From Trachythela sp. YZ-2020 (Eukaryota; Cnidaria; Anthozoa; Malacalcyonacea; Clavulariidae): DNA of 64,000 nt. Under the pieces are notes generated by a model, which saw only the letters and a list, made by a program, of their open reading frames with translations, was not told the DNA's origin and did not search any database. Every line of letters starts with the position of its first letter. Position 1 is the first letter of the stretch. The translations under genes and the position numbers were made by a program. Shown here one piece after another: positions 55,521 through 64,000 of this stretch. Location of the stretch: positions 558,001 through 622,000 of the forward strand of contig JADLSH010000114.1 in the NCBI GenBank assembly GCA_016169945.1, read 5' to 3'.

Positions 55521-55524
55521 GAAA
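55495..55524 (+). ncRNA. Hammerhead core, partial
   Basis: CTGATGA, stem II GACTCG-AAGCAC-CGAGTC, GAAA. Stem I and the stem III/cleavage site do not pair convincingly, so it is a relic or truncated copy. Confidence 0.5.
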
Positions 55525-55599
55525 GCTCAAATGAAATATATTACAATCCAGAGAACACGATAATTTGTAAAAATTATAATTTAACATTATTAAAGGAAT

Positions 55600-56110
55600 A
55601 CCGTATTGATTTCCGTGCATGATTCTCTGTTTCTTACACGCGGGTTGTTGCGAGACTTTCGAAAAGCGTAAAAAAAACGAGCCGATATAGGCGAGTTTTT
55701 TTTAGCTTTACGAAAGTCGAGCAACATCCCAAGTGTAAGAAACAGAGAATCATGCACGGAAATCAATGCGGTATTTGTTTTTTAAAATAACCACACAGAA
55801 ATATAAAAAAAGGTTTATTAATATATTTGATGTACATTGCAATTCTCCCAAAAAAACGTCAACAACAGCGTATACTGTTTTATGCTTTCTGCTTGTACGC
55901 TATCCACCAACTCGTCAACTTGTTTATCCGACTTTAAGACGAACCTCTGTTTACTTTTTTCGCCATTATTTTCTTTGTCAAAGTCAAAAGTTGAACTATT
56001 ATCGCCCGACATTTTTAAAATTTCAGGCGCGGGAAAATTTCCCGTGCATGATTCTCTCATCCTGCATGGGTATTGACCAATCAGCGCGCTCTATTTACTT
56101 CAGTTATTTT
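55600..56110 (-). mobile_element. Promoter-ORF-hairpin element
   Basis: From right to left on minus: GCGCTGATTGGTC (inverted CCAAT), ATG at about 56010, an ORF with MSGDNSSTFDFDKENNGEKS and RFVLKSDKQVDELVDSVQAE (like the start of Crypton-type proteins), then a long palindrome (about 55606-55765) with arms TGATTTCCGTGCATGATTCT and centre CGAGCCGATATAGGCGAG. Confidence 0.6.
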
Positions 56111-56114
56111 ATAA

Positions 56115-56384
56115 ACGATTATCATCAATGACGTGAGGAGAGCTGAAAATCGCAACATGAAAGCTGGATGAGATTTTAAGTCTAAAGACTCTGCCTTATT
56201 CTTTATTCTCGTGTGCCTTATGTATTTTTCTTTGGGTAAAAGACAGTGTAAAGGCTCGTTTACACTACCCTCAAAACTGAACTGGCACAGCACGATATTC
56301 GCCTACCTGCAACAGATTATTCGCCTGAAAGTTGTGTAACTCCTGCTAGAACCTAATAATAATAATAATAATAATGATGATTTA
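56115..56384. other. No gene seen
   Basis: Short (AAT)n run near 56348. Confidence 0.3.
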
Positions 56385-56692
56385 TTTAATGTCGATTACA
56401 CAGGGTGTGGTTGCCCAATTCACCCGAGCCAGAAGCTCATGATACACATGCTCGACAACTAAGGCGAAGGGGTTAGTTTTTAGTGAGGGAGGAAAACCGG
56501 AGTACCCGGAGAAAAACCCTCGAAGCACAGGAGAGAACCAACCAAACTCTATTTACATGAATTTATCAAGCACAAGGACGTACGTTTACCCAACCAATGT
56601 AAATCCCTGCCTTCGATCTGCTGTATAGTTAGCTTAACTCAGAGGTAAGGGGCAGCGCGGTAACCGCATCTGCCACCTGTGCTTCCCTAACC
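56385..56692 (-). repeat. SINE-like repeat
   Basis: Shares CTCCGGGTACTCCGGTTTTC (minus) with the SINE at 29.4 kb; flanks differ. Confidence 0.5.
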
Positions 56693-57525
56693 TAGCGTGT
56701 GCACAGACTGTATTATTATACGGTAACACAGTTTGTGGAAAAATCGTGGCATTCCTTGTCGACCCCCAGCTGAGCTACCCAGATCTGGGTAGTTTATTCT
56801 GATTGGTCCCTTTTGACTTAGCAAATCCTGATTATCAACGAACTTTAGAACTTGACCGCTTGACGTTCAAAATACAAAATATATTTTCTTGACACTCGGA
56901 GTTCATTGAAAGTTTCACCCTTCTAGATGCTTCAAATTATTATACTTTCGATACAGAAATGTTCTTAATATTTTTGCGATTTGTGATAGCCGGTTGAACA
57001 TATAACAGGCGACGAGGAGTTGAAATTAATAGCAATTGTATGAGGATATCTGCTTTGTTTACATAAACTCGAAACGAAATTCAAGGTCGAAACTTGTTGA
57101 CAAGATTCTGATTGGTCCCCTTTGAACTAGCAAATTCTGATTGGCTGGGCACAAAGGTCAAAAAAGTTTCGACCTTGAATTTCGTTTCGAGTTTATGCAG
57201 GCTTTAATTTCAACTCCTCCCGTCTATTATGTTCAACCGGCTATCATATTAAATCGCCAGATATTAAAAACATTTCTTATCGAAAGTATAATGATTTGAA
57301 GCATCTAGAAGGGTGAAACTTTCAATGAACTCCGAATGTCAAGAAAAATATTTTGTATTTTGAACGTTGATAATCAGAATCTGCTAAGTTCAAAGTAAAG
57401 GGGGTCAATCACAATCAACAACCCAGATCTAGGTAGCTCAGCTGGGGGTCGACAAGGAATGTCACGATTTTTCACAGACTGTATTACCGTACTAATACAG
57501 TCTGCACACAGGTTAGCTAGAACCC
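56693..57525. repeat. Foldback element, 830 bp
   Basis: Two arms of about 370 bp (CTGTATTATTATACGGTAAC and inverse; AGCTGAGCTACCCAGATC and inverse; TCGAAACGAAATTCAAGGTC and inverse). Centre near 57120. No gene. Confidence 0.75.
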
Positions 57526-57544
57526 GTTCTGTAACTCGTTTATA

Positions 57545-57715
57545 TACCTAGCCTGCGTGGCAAGCGTTCTATTGTGGGGAAGGGAGTTTTGTTTACGGAG
57601 CGAGTTTTGTTTAGAGCGCGCGCTTTTGTTGATAGCGTTGCGAGATGAGAAAATGGGGGGGGAGACAACACTCGCTCCCTAAACAAACTCCCTCCCCAGG
57701 CGGTTCGCCAGAATC
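57545..57715. repeat. Single TAGCCTGCGTGGC transposon end
   Basis: TAGCCTGCGTGGC resembles the end of the RecQ foldback (TAGCCTGCGTGCA). AACAAACTCCCTCCCC inner repeats. Partner end not seen. Confidence 0.35.
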
Positions 57716-58680
57716 TACCTATTATAATAACTACTAGAAATACATGCATGCAGAATCCCCTCGCCCATTTGAACCAAACAATTTACTCCCCAAAAGTTAT
57801 TGTAACATGAAGTACTGAATAGACCACTGTAACCATGGTAACACGCAACACTGTATATTTCTTTTATTTTAATTTGTAAAAAATATTGATATTTTGACAT
57901 TTTGTACTTTTAACTATAAAATTATCATCAATTGCCCAACTATATAAAGTGGTATGCGATTATGTACTATTTTAGCTTTGATTTCCTGTAACATTCAACC
58001 TTAGACGTTCACAAAACGTTTCGAAATTTTCATAAAAATTCAACTGCTTTTCAAGCAGTATTTTTATACTTCGCACTTGCTTGCCACACAGGCTACTATA
58101 TACCTTACCCACACAAAAGAAATTTGATACTAAATCAAATAACACTTATTCTAGCATTTAGACTTTAGTGCGTGCATGGGTTGTGAATAGTGCAGTTCGG
58201 GCAATTGGCATACGTTTATGTATATTTACTGTTATTGTTGACGTATACATGTTAATCCTATTTATAGTGAACTTTAATAGATTTTATTATCTTACAATAG
58301 ATTGTGTGTTAAAAGTTGAAAGGGGGAGTGAGACTTCATGCATTGTCCAATAAATTTGATAAGTTCTCGCCACATAGACAAGTAGAGCAACCTGGAGCTT
58401 CATGTTAATTTTTAGCTATTTCTGTGAATTGAATTGAATTGAATTACATTTGTCATTTGAAAAGACGAGTCGATCTGTTCAGATAACACACTTCGTGAAT
58501 ACACAATCGTACCTTTCGTATACCTTTGCCTTTGGACTTCGTTTGAATATCTGACTGAGCTCAGTTTATTTCTTTGTTTATATAATTGTATAGCTTCGGT
58601 TACACTACAGAATGGCACATATATTGAAACCATAATATTGTGCTTTTATATAATGAGTAATGTGATATTGCCGTCGGCTA
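57716..58680. other. No gene seen
   Basis: AT-rich; GAATT tandem at 58428-58446. Nothing else recognised. Confidence 0.3.
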
Positions 58681-59380
58681 TGCAATTCCGCATACTTAAC
58701 ATAAACAACCCAAATTAATAGCATACCCTCTGTGAGTCGGCCTCGAAGACCTGGGATTTATACGGCCTGTACAGTTAGGATTTATGTAAAGAATACTGTT
58801 AAACGTATAGCTTACCGTTTAATTCAGGTGGTTCGATTTCTCAGACACATCTTTTCTCAGACACATCATCAGCAAACAGTACGTGCGTGTTTGGGGGGAA
58901 TTCCCTATACGACATTCTCCCCAGTACCGGAACATTTACCCACGTACACACTTTCAGAAATATCACAAAAAAATCAGAAGGTTTAAATTTTAGATTTTAA
59001 CATAGGTTGATCAAATATAACGAAAGCATGAAACGATAAATCAACACAAATCTAAGCAACGCGGACATTGTAACAGACCTTGTTTTTGTCCGTGGTCTTG
59101 CGATACACTGGGGAATTCCCTATACGGCAATTTCCCATATCGGAAGAATTTCCCCCTGCAGAATCCTTTCATTGATTTACAGGCCAGAACGAATTCACTT
59201 GAAATCACTCGATGTGTATTAAATCTTTTTTGTAACTGATGCGCAGTAAATAGGCTAAAAGTAAAACGATAAGCCACCGCAAAATATATTCTTATAAAAT
59301 TTCACAATAATTTGTAACGAATTTGGGGAATTCCCTACACGAGAACTGTCCTTATGTCGGAACGTTTAACCCTGCAAGAG
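58680..59380. repeat. Degenerate tandem array, period about 214 bp
   Basis: GGGGAATTCCCTATACG recurs near 58896, 59110 and 59324, each followed about 25 bp later by TCGGAA/CCGGAA and CCC. Between them AAACGATAAATCA / AAACGATAAGCCA also line up. Confidence 0.5.
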
Positions 59381-59384
59381 GTCG

Positions 59385-59712
59385 GCTATTTAACAGTTAT
59401 TCTACGAACTCGAGTCGTATATGAGCTGATAGCCGACGAGGCGCGATAGCGCCGAGTCGGCTATCAATCATATACGACGAGAGTGAGTAGAATAACTGTT
59501 TTATTATATACACAAGCTCTGGGTATGAACAGAACATTTTGGCGTACTTTTGTCATGTAAAACTTGCATTTCCTCTTCATTTAATTGTCCAAATCTGGCA
59601 GCCATTTTTCTACTTTTCTCTACTAGCAGGATATGAGCTAATATCCTGCTAGTAGAGAACCAATCAGATTGCAGAATACCTCATATCCAGACCTTGTGTA
59701 TATAATAAAGTG
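59385..59712 (-). mobile_element. Promoter-ORF-hairpin element
   Basis: On minus: TTATTATATACACAAGGTCT end, CTGATTGGTT (inverted CCAAT), ATG at about 59603 with MAARFGQLNEEEMQVLHDKS, then a palindrome (59390-59500) with arms GGCTATTTAACAGTTATTCT-type and centre CGCGATAGCGCCGAG. The ORF start resembles Crypton-type proteins (compare MARFRRAR at 51927). Confidence 0.6.
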
Positions 59713-61100
59713 GTTTAGTCGCGTCTATTAACCTCCTGCTTTACTACAACTTCGTCGAGGCAGGAGGCAATATTTTCATTGTGTTCACATCCAAATATTG
59801 ACATATTGCCTGTTGGACCTGACATAATCATTGGGCCCCTGCATCTTTACGAGCAGATAAACTCAGGCTAAAGCAAAGATATGCTAACGTTGACGGCGTA
59901 TTTTGCTTTGTGTATATTTACCTGGTCCGGCGTCTATCGATTATATAAATGTTCAAATTAATTTATATACCAGTCTACAACCTGCAAGGATGTTATTAGT
60001 TGTTGGGGCACTGTACCAGCAATTTCGGTTTCGATCGACTTCCTCATTGTTAGAAACATTTTCACGACAGTATGCATGGAAGCAAGAATAAAATGGAGCA
60101 TATAATGTATTCGATTTTTCCCCCTTTTCCACGTATATAGCTTACCGTTTTTCGAGACGGAACATGAAAGCAATTGATTATTTCTATCAATTTTTGTTCT
60201 TTGTACCTTCTATTAGTCGAGGTTTTCCAAATTTACACAAATAAAGAAAGTATGACCAGTCACATGAACACGATTGTCCATCTGATGCGCCAGCTGGTTC
60301 TTAATTTTTACGACGCAATGACTTCTTTTGTTCTACTTCTGAGAAGTAAATGCACCGGAAAAACACTTGAACAACAACACGGCTTCCGCCGCCTATCGTG
60401 CGTATTGTTTTAACCATTTGGCGTAATTCCTTGGCGTATATATGAAAACGTAGATTTTTCTAAGTAAAACCATAATAATAATAATAACTAATATTTATAC
60501 AGGTTAATTCGCTCAGAATTAAAAGTTATTCTGCCATCAATCGAAGACATGTACTAACAGAGATAAATATATATATAGTAAAGACCCTAGAAAACTATGT
60601 TATACAGCTAAAATATTTTAAAATGTCTCTGAAACATTAAATGTTGAAATGCAAGTACTTCACTGCCAGATCAATTATCCAGGGCCTTTTTTAACTAATG
60701 TACTGGAGGGGCCAAAGCCCCCCCAGCCCCCATTTTGGCCCCCCCAGTAAGCTATTTTGCCCCAGTGAAGGTCCTTTTGTTCAAAATATAAGCAAAAAGG
60801 GGGAAAACTGAGTTTAGAGGAAAGTTATGGTATTCTCACAACAAAACCTGGCTCAGTTTAGATGGGATATATCAAAAATTGTCTCTGAAAATGCAGGAAA
60901 TCAAGCCACTGCAGAGACTCAAGAATACAAAACTTTTCTGGAGGAGGACCCCCAGGTCCCCCAGATCCCCCTTCAGCTTCCCACACCTGTAATACACCAC
61001 CTACCTGTTACGTCCCCGTTCGATGATTCCCCCCCCCCCCCCACCACTAACCATCTCTTAAAAAAGGCCCTGCAATTATCAGTCCCGCCATGAAAGTCAA
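59713..61100. other. No gene seen
   Basis: Repeat debris; C-rich runs near 60715-60745 and 61030. The Pro-rich open frame at 60827-61093 is probably fortuitous. Confidence 0.3.
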
Positions 61101-61114
61101 TGCTAAAATTGAAA

Positions 61115-61250
61115 TGTTCTCACTTTAGCTTTAAACCTTAATAGGCTTTTCTCCTCTCTAATGTCTTTGGCTAAGTGATGGAAAATTAGGGCTCCTTGAA
61201 CGGCAATACGTTTACGGCCTGTTTCTGTTCTTACCCTCGGTAGTTTATGT
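61115..61250 (-). pseudogene. LINE RT C-terminal fragment
   Basis: LHKLPRVRTETGRKRIAVQG and LAKDIREEKSLLRFKAK, the typical end of a non-LTR ORF2. Confidence 0.55.
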
Positions 61251-61318
61251 AACGAGTGGTTTCCTGTGTCCATTGCTATTACTGGACTTGCTCCTTCTTG
61301 AACGGTTGAAGTTTCAAT

Positions 61319-61475
61319 GGAAGAAAGTTCACAGCAACAAAGTTCATCTGCCACAGTTTCCAACTCCGTCGCGCAAGCTACACCACCACCGCATACTTGG
61401 CAAGCGATCCAGTTCTATGGTTTTCACAAGTCAAAGCGCAGTTCACCACCCGTGGTGCTAGTGATGGCATTCTTG
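61319..61475 (+). pseudogene. LTR-retrotransposon Gag fragment
   Basis: MEESSQQQSSSATVSNSVAQ, one frame slip, then ASDPVLWFSQVKAQFTTRG, a Ty3-type Gag start. Truncated. Confidence 0.55.
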
Positions 61476-61704
61476 CAATGATTGTAAGAGGGATTAGATT
61501 GGAAATACCAGATGCTTATATAGTAAATTTTCTAAATATAGAGAAACTGCATAGAAATTCATGTTATAATGAAGGAATACACCACAGTTTTCACAATTAC
61601 CCTATTGATAGAAAATTATATCTTTATACATTATTATGCATTTTGAGTATTTACAATATTACTAACTACTTTTTACCAAAAGTGAGGTCTTTACGGTAAA
61701 ATAT

Positions 61705-62215
61705 TAATATTAGAGACCTTTAGATCGAGGTTTACGCCGAACCGCTAACGTCTACGGGTCACGTGACCCTATCCCGACGCCACGTTTGAGGTTTTCAACG
61801 CGAGTTTTGAACGTCAAGAGGTGGGTCTACACGTTTGTAATTTCCCTCAGGGTTTATTTGGGTTTTTTTATATCATGTTTCACGTATCCACGCTATGCGC
61901 ATACACAGTACTTATCATTCTAGCAGGAAAGACGAATTTGAAGTCGAAATAGTTGATTCTTCGCATTTTATTTTGACTCGAACATGATACGCTTGGAGGA
62001 GCGAAATCCAACATGGCGGCGATCAACACTTGATTCTTCGGTAGACTTTAAGACTTATAAAGCGCATTTCACCTCTCGTTTAGATCCTTCGAAGAACATC
62101 ATCTGAGTCGACTTCAAATCTAAGTCGAAAAATGTTCGAACCGCAAACGGCAAACCGCTAACGTCAAACGGCGGTTACAGGTTTGCGGTAAACCTGAATC
62201 TAAAGGTCTCTAATT
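61705..62215. mobile_element. MITE with AGAGACCTTTAGAT ends
   Basis: Inverted ends AGAGACCTTTAGATCGAGG and CCTGAATCTAAAGGTCTCT. Subterminal CGCTAACGTC/AACCGC repeats. A second, inverted copy starts at 63690. Confidence 0.7.
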
Positions 62216-62460
62216 TACCGTAAAGACCGAACGTTTGAGGTTAATAAGTAGTTTATTATATGACACAACCATAAGTAGTAAAATAAGTAGTTTATAATAT
62301 GGTCTGTTTTTGTTGTAGGGCATTACAAATTTCGTAATGCCCCGCGGGGCGTTACGTGATTTTCCGGACCGCTGATTAGCCAATCATATCGCGTAAAATA
62401 CAGGAACTAGCGCTTGCTATATAATAATAAGTATTAGTATAATTTCAGTAGTAAATAATG
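62216..62460. repeat. Element with GGGCATTAC hairpin and CCAAT box
   Basis: GGCATTACAAATTTCGTAATGCC hairpin, CGGGGCGTTACG, then CCAATCAT and TATATAATAATA; the same style as the other promoter-hairpin elements. Confidence 0.4.
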
Positions 62461-62469
62461 CCTTTCAAT

Positions 62470-62745
62470 GTTTTCATTGGTTGGCTGAGCTGTAAATCTG
62501 AGGCATTGTTTACTAGCTAGAGTAGTAAATAATGCTTTTCTTTCAAAATGGCTTCCCAAAGTCGTTTTGTAGTTACTTTTCTCCATGAAATTAAAGAAAT
62601 AAAGGAAATTATACTAAAACAATTATTTACGGAATTTACCTCAGGCTCGGTGATTATCGATGAATATCCACCTCGACTTCGTCTCGGTGAATATTCACCG
62701 ATAATCACCTCGACTTCGGTAAATGGACGTAAATAATTGTTAATT
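62470..62745 (+). mobile_element. Promoter-ORF-hairpin element
   Basis: CATTGGTTGGCTGAGC promoter, ATG at 62548 (MASQSRFVVTFLHEIKEIKE), then a palindrome with GGTGATTATCGATGAATAT / ATATTCACCGATAATCACC and CTCGACTTCG centre (62655-62717). Confidence 0.5.
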
Positions 62746-63110
62746 ATTGTCATGCTATAGACCACTTGTAGAATTACAGAAGAATATATAGTATTATACA
62801 TTCATAGCCTCAAGTTCATTCTTTTAAAAACAAACAGAAACTTCAATTTGTGCAAGACTGAATAAAATTCAAACAAAATCAAAGAATTAAGTTATGCATG
62901 TATAATGCTATGCTCCTGTAATTCTGCAAATGGTTTATTGGAATATGGAATCCAGTGACGTAGCCAGGATTTTCAGTCAAAGGGGCCCCGAAAAAGTACT
63001 AGGGGGAGCCAACATAGAGATTTGTATTAGTCTAAATGTTTCTTAGGGGGCCCCGACACCTTCGCCAGGGGGGGGGGGGGCTGGGCCCCCGGCCAGACGA
63101 CAAATATATT
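62746..63110. other. No gene; G-rich repeat debris
   Basis: GACGTAGCCAGGATTTTCAG and a 12-G run near 63069 mark an old non-coding repeat. Confidence 0.35.
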
Positions 63111-63119
63111 GTCAGTAGT

Positions 63120-63660
63120 AAATTACTCAGTCTTGTTTTTTAATTCTGTTCTCAATGCCTTCGTCTTGGAGGTTTTTTCCTTTAACTTGTACCGATTCAC
63201 AATGTCCTTGGCATATGAAAAGCTGCGAACTCGAGCAAATTGCTTTACAAAATTGTCGAAAGCGAGCTATTTGCATTCATTCGAAACCGAGTTATCTAAA
63301 TCTGTTTCCCATATGCTAATTACAGCAGGTAGGGCAAGGATCTAATCAACCATCTTGCGTGTTGGAATGGCTGTTGTCACAGACTGCTTTTCGAAAAATA
63401 TACTCAGATACATATGCATACTCAGCATTCTCAGGAATACACTTTATATGTTCATTTGGGGTCCACAAACCACCTCTGGATATTGATTCAATGTATTTGT
63501 CATCTTTGGCATTTTCTTCTTTTACAGACTTCAATAATGACTAAAGTTTTATTAAGCGGGTTGAGTTCCAGTGAGGAGAATTCTTGAAGCTTGAAGTACA
63601 TATCCTGCAACATATGAGAGTGGGCCTAGCTCTTCTTTATTGTGCTCTTTCCACTTTCCT
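63120..63660 (-). pseudogene. Transposase-like C-terminal fragment, unknown family
   Basis: Minus strand in shifted frames: KEELGPLSYVAGYVLQ, KYIESISRGGLWTPNEHIKC, then QFARVRSFSYAKDIVNRYKL and KTKALRTELKNKTE, stop near 63122. The order (YVAGYV, RGGLW, R-F-AKD) is that of a DNA-transposase tail; the family is not certain. Confidence 0.5.
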
Positions 63661-63689
63661 AAAATATTACAGGGAGATAATTGGACATT

Positions 63690-64000
63690 AGAGACCTTTA
63701 GATTCAGGTTTACCGCAAACCTCTAACCGCCGTTTGACGTTAGCGGTTTGCCGTTTGCGGTTCGAACATTTTTCGACTTAGATTTGAAGTTCTTAGATGA
63801 ACATTTTTCGACTTAGATTTGAAGTTCTTAGATGAACATTTTTCGACTTAGATTTGAAGTCGACTTAGATTATGTTCTTCGAAGGATCTAAACGAGTGGT
63901 GAAATGCGCTTTATAAGTCTTAAAGTCTACCGAAGAATCAAGTGTTGATCGCCGCCATGTTGGATTTCGCTCCTCCAAGCGTATCATGTTCGAGTCAAAA
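63690..64000. mobile_element. Second AGAGACCTTTAGAT MITE, cut by window end
   Basis: Inverted relative of 61705-62215 (shared AATCAAGTGTTGATCGCCGC). It has about three tandem copies of a 35-bp unit TTTTTCGACTTAGATTTGAA, absent from the other copy. Confidence 0.75.

Noticed and set aside
60827..61093. Pro-rich 88-codon frame
   Set aside because: Lies in C-rich low-complexity DNA; no domain or splice context.

Overview
This is eukaryotic, AT-rich DNA with GT-AG introns and no operons. Nearly every coding stretch I can recognise belongs to a transposable element: DNA transposons, non-LTR and Penelope-like retroelements, tRNA-derived SINEs and many MITE or foldback elements. The mix of families (Kolobok, ISL2EU/YqaJ, Harbinger, Crypton, CR1-type LINE, Penelope with hammerhead ribozymes, a Schlafen-like gene) fits an invertebrate metazoan. 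A cnidarian, probably an anthozoan, is my best guess; this is inference and not a database match. The only plausible single-copy host gene is an intact Schlafen-like gene at 39.7-41.7 kb.

Layout. 0-2.6 kb: a decayed gene of unknown family on the minus strand, one open frame of which runs off the left edge. 3.2-7.3 kb: a Harbinger-type pair, a Myb/SANT-like gene (+) facing a HARBI1 transposase (-) that is split by a TA-flanked insertion. 7.6-9.6 kb: a decayed gene of unknown family. About 10.46-24.97 kb: one full-length CR1-type LINE (esterase ORF1, endonuclease/RT ORF2), itself inserted into an older gene-like sequence. It has been opened by a 4.35-kb TTAA-flanked element (Mutator-like transposase plus DEDDh exonuclease), three MITEs, an inversion, a 4.03-kb Kolobok element and a Harbinger MITE. 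26.8-28.4 kb: a non-autonomous mariner-like element. 29-31.5 kb: SINEs and MITEs. 31.79-36.96 kb: a second Kolobok element (212-bp terminal repeats, intact THAP-transposase) inserted into a Penelope-like element. 37-39 kb: Penelope and SINE debris. 43.11-48.48 kb: an ISL2EU-type element with about 1-kb terminal repeats inside another Penelope copy. 48.85-51.69 kb: a foldback element carrying RecQ-helicase fragments in both arms. 51.9-53.5 kb: a Crypton-type tyrosine recombinase gene. 53.8-64 kb: Penelope pieces with a complete hammerhead ribozyme, foldbacks, SINE, a degenerate 214-bp tandem array, and small promoter-plus-hairpin elements.

The most interesting signal: both Kolobok elements carry, on the strand opposite the transposase, a passenger gene whose C-terminus matches the zinc-binding C-terminal 'ballast' domain of the P2X7 receptor (P2RX7_C) without any channel part. 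In one element the passenger is nearly intact and the transposase is degraded; in the other it is the reverse. Second: at least four small elements share one plan despite unrelated sequences: an ATTGG (inverted CCAAT) promoter, a short ORF that in at least three resembles the start of a Crypton-like recombinase, and a palindrome with a CGAG..GCGAG centre.
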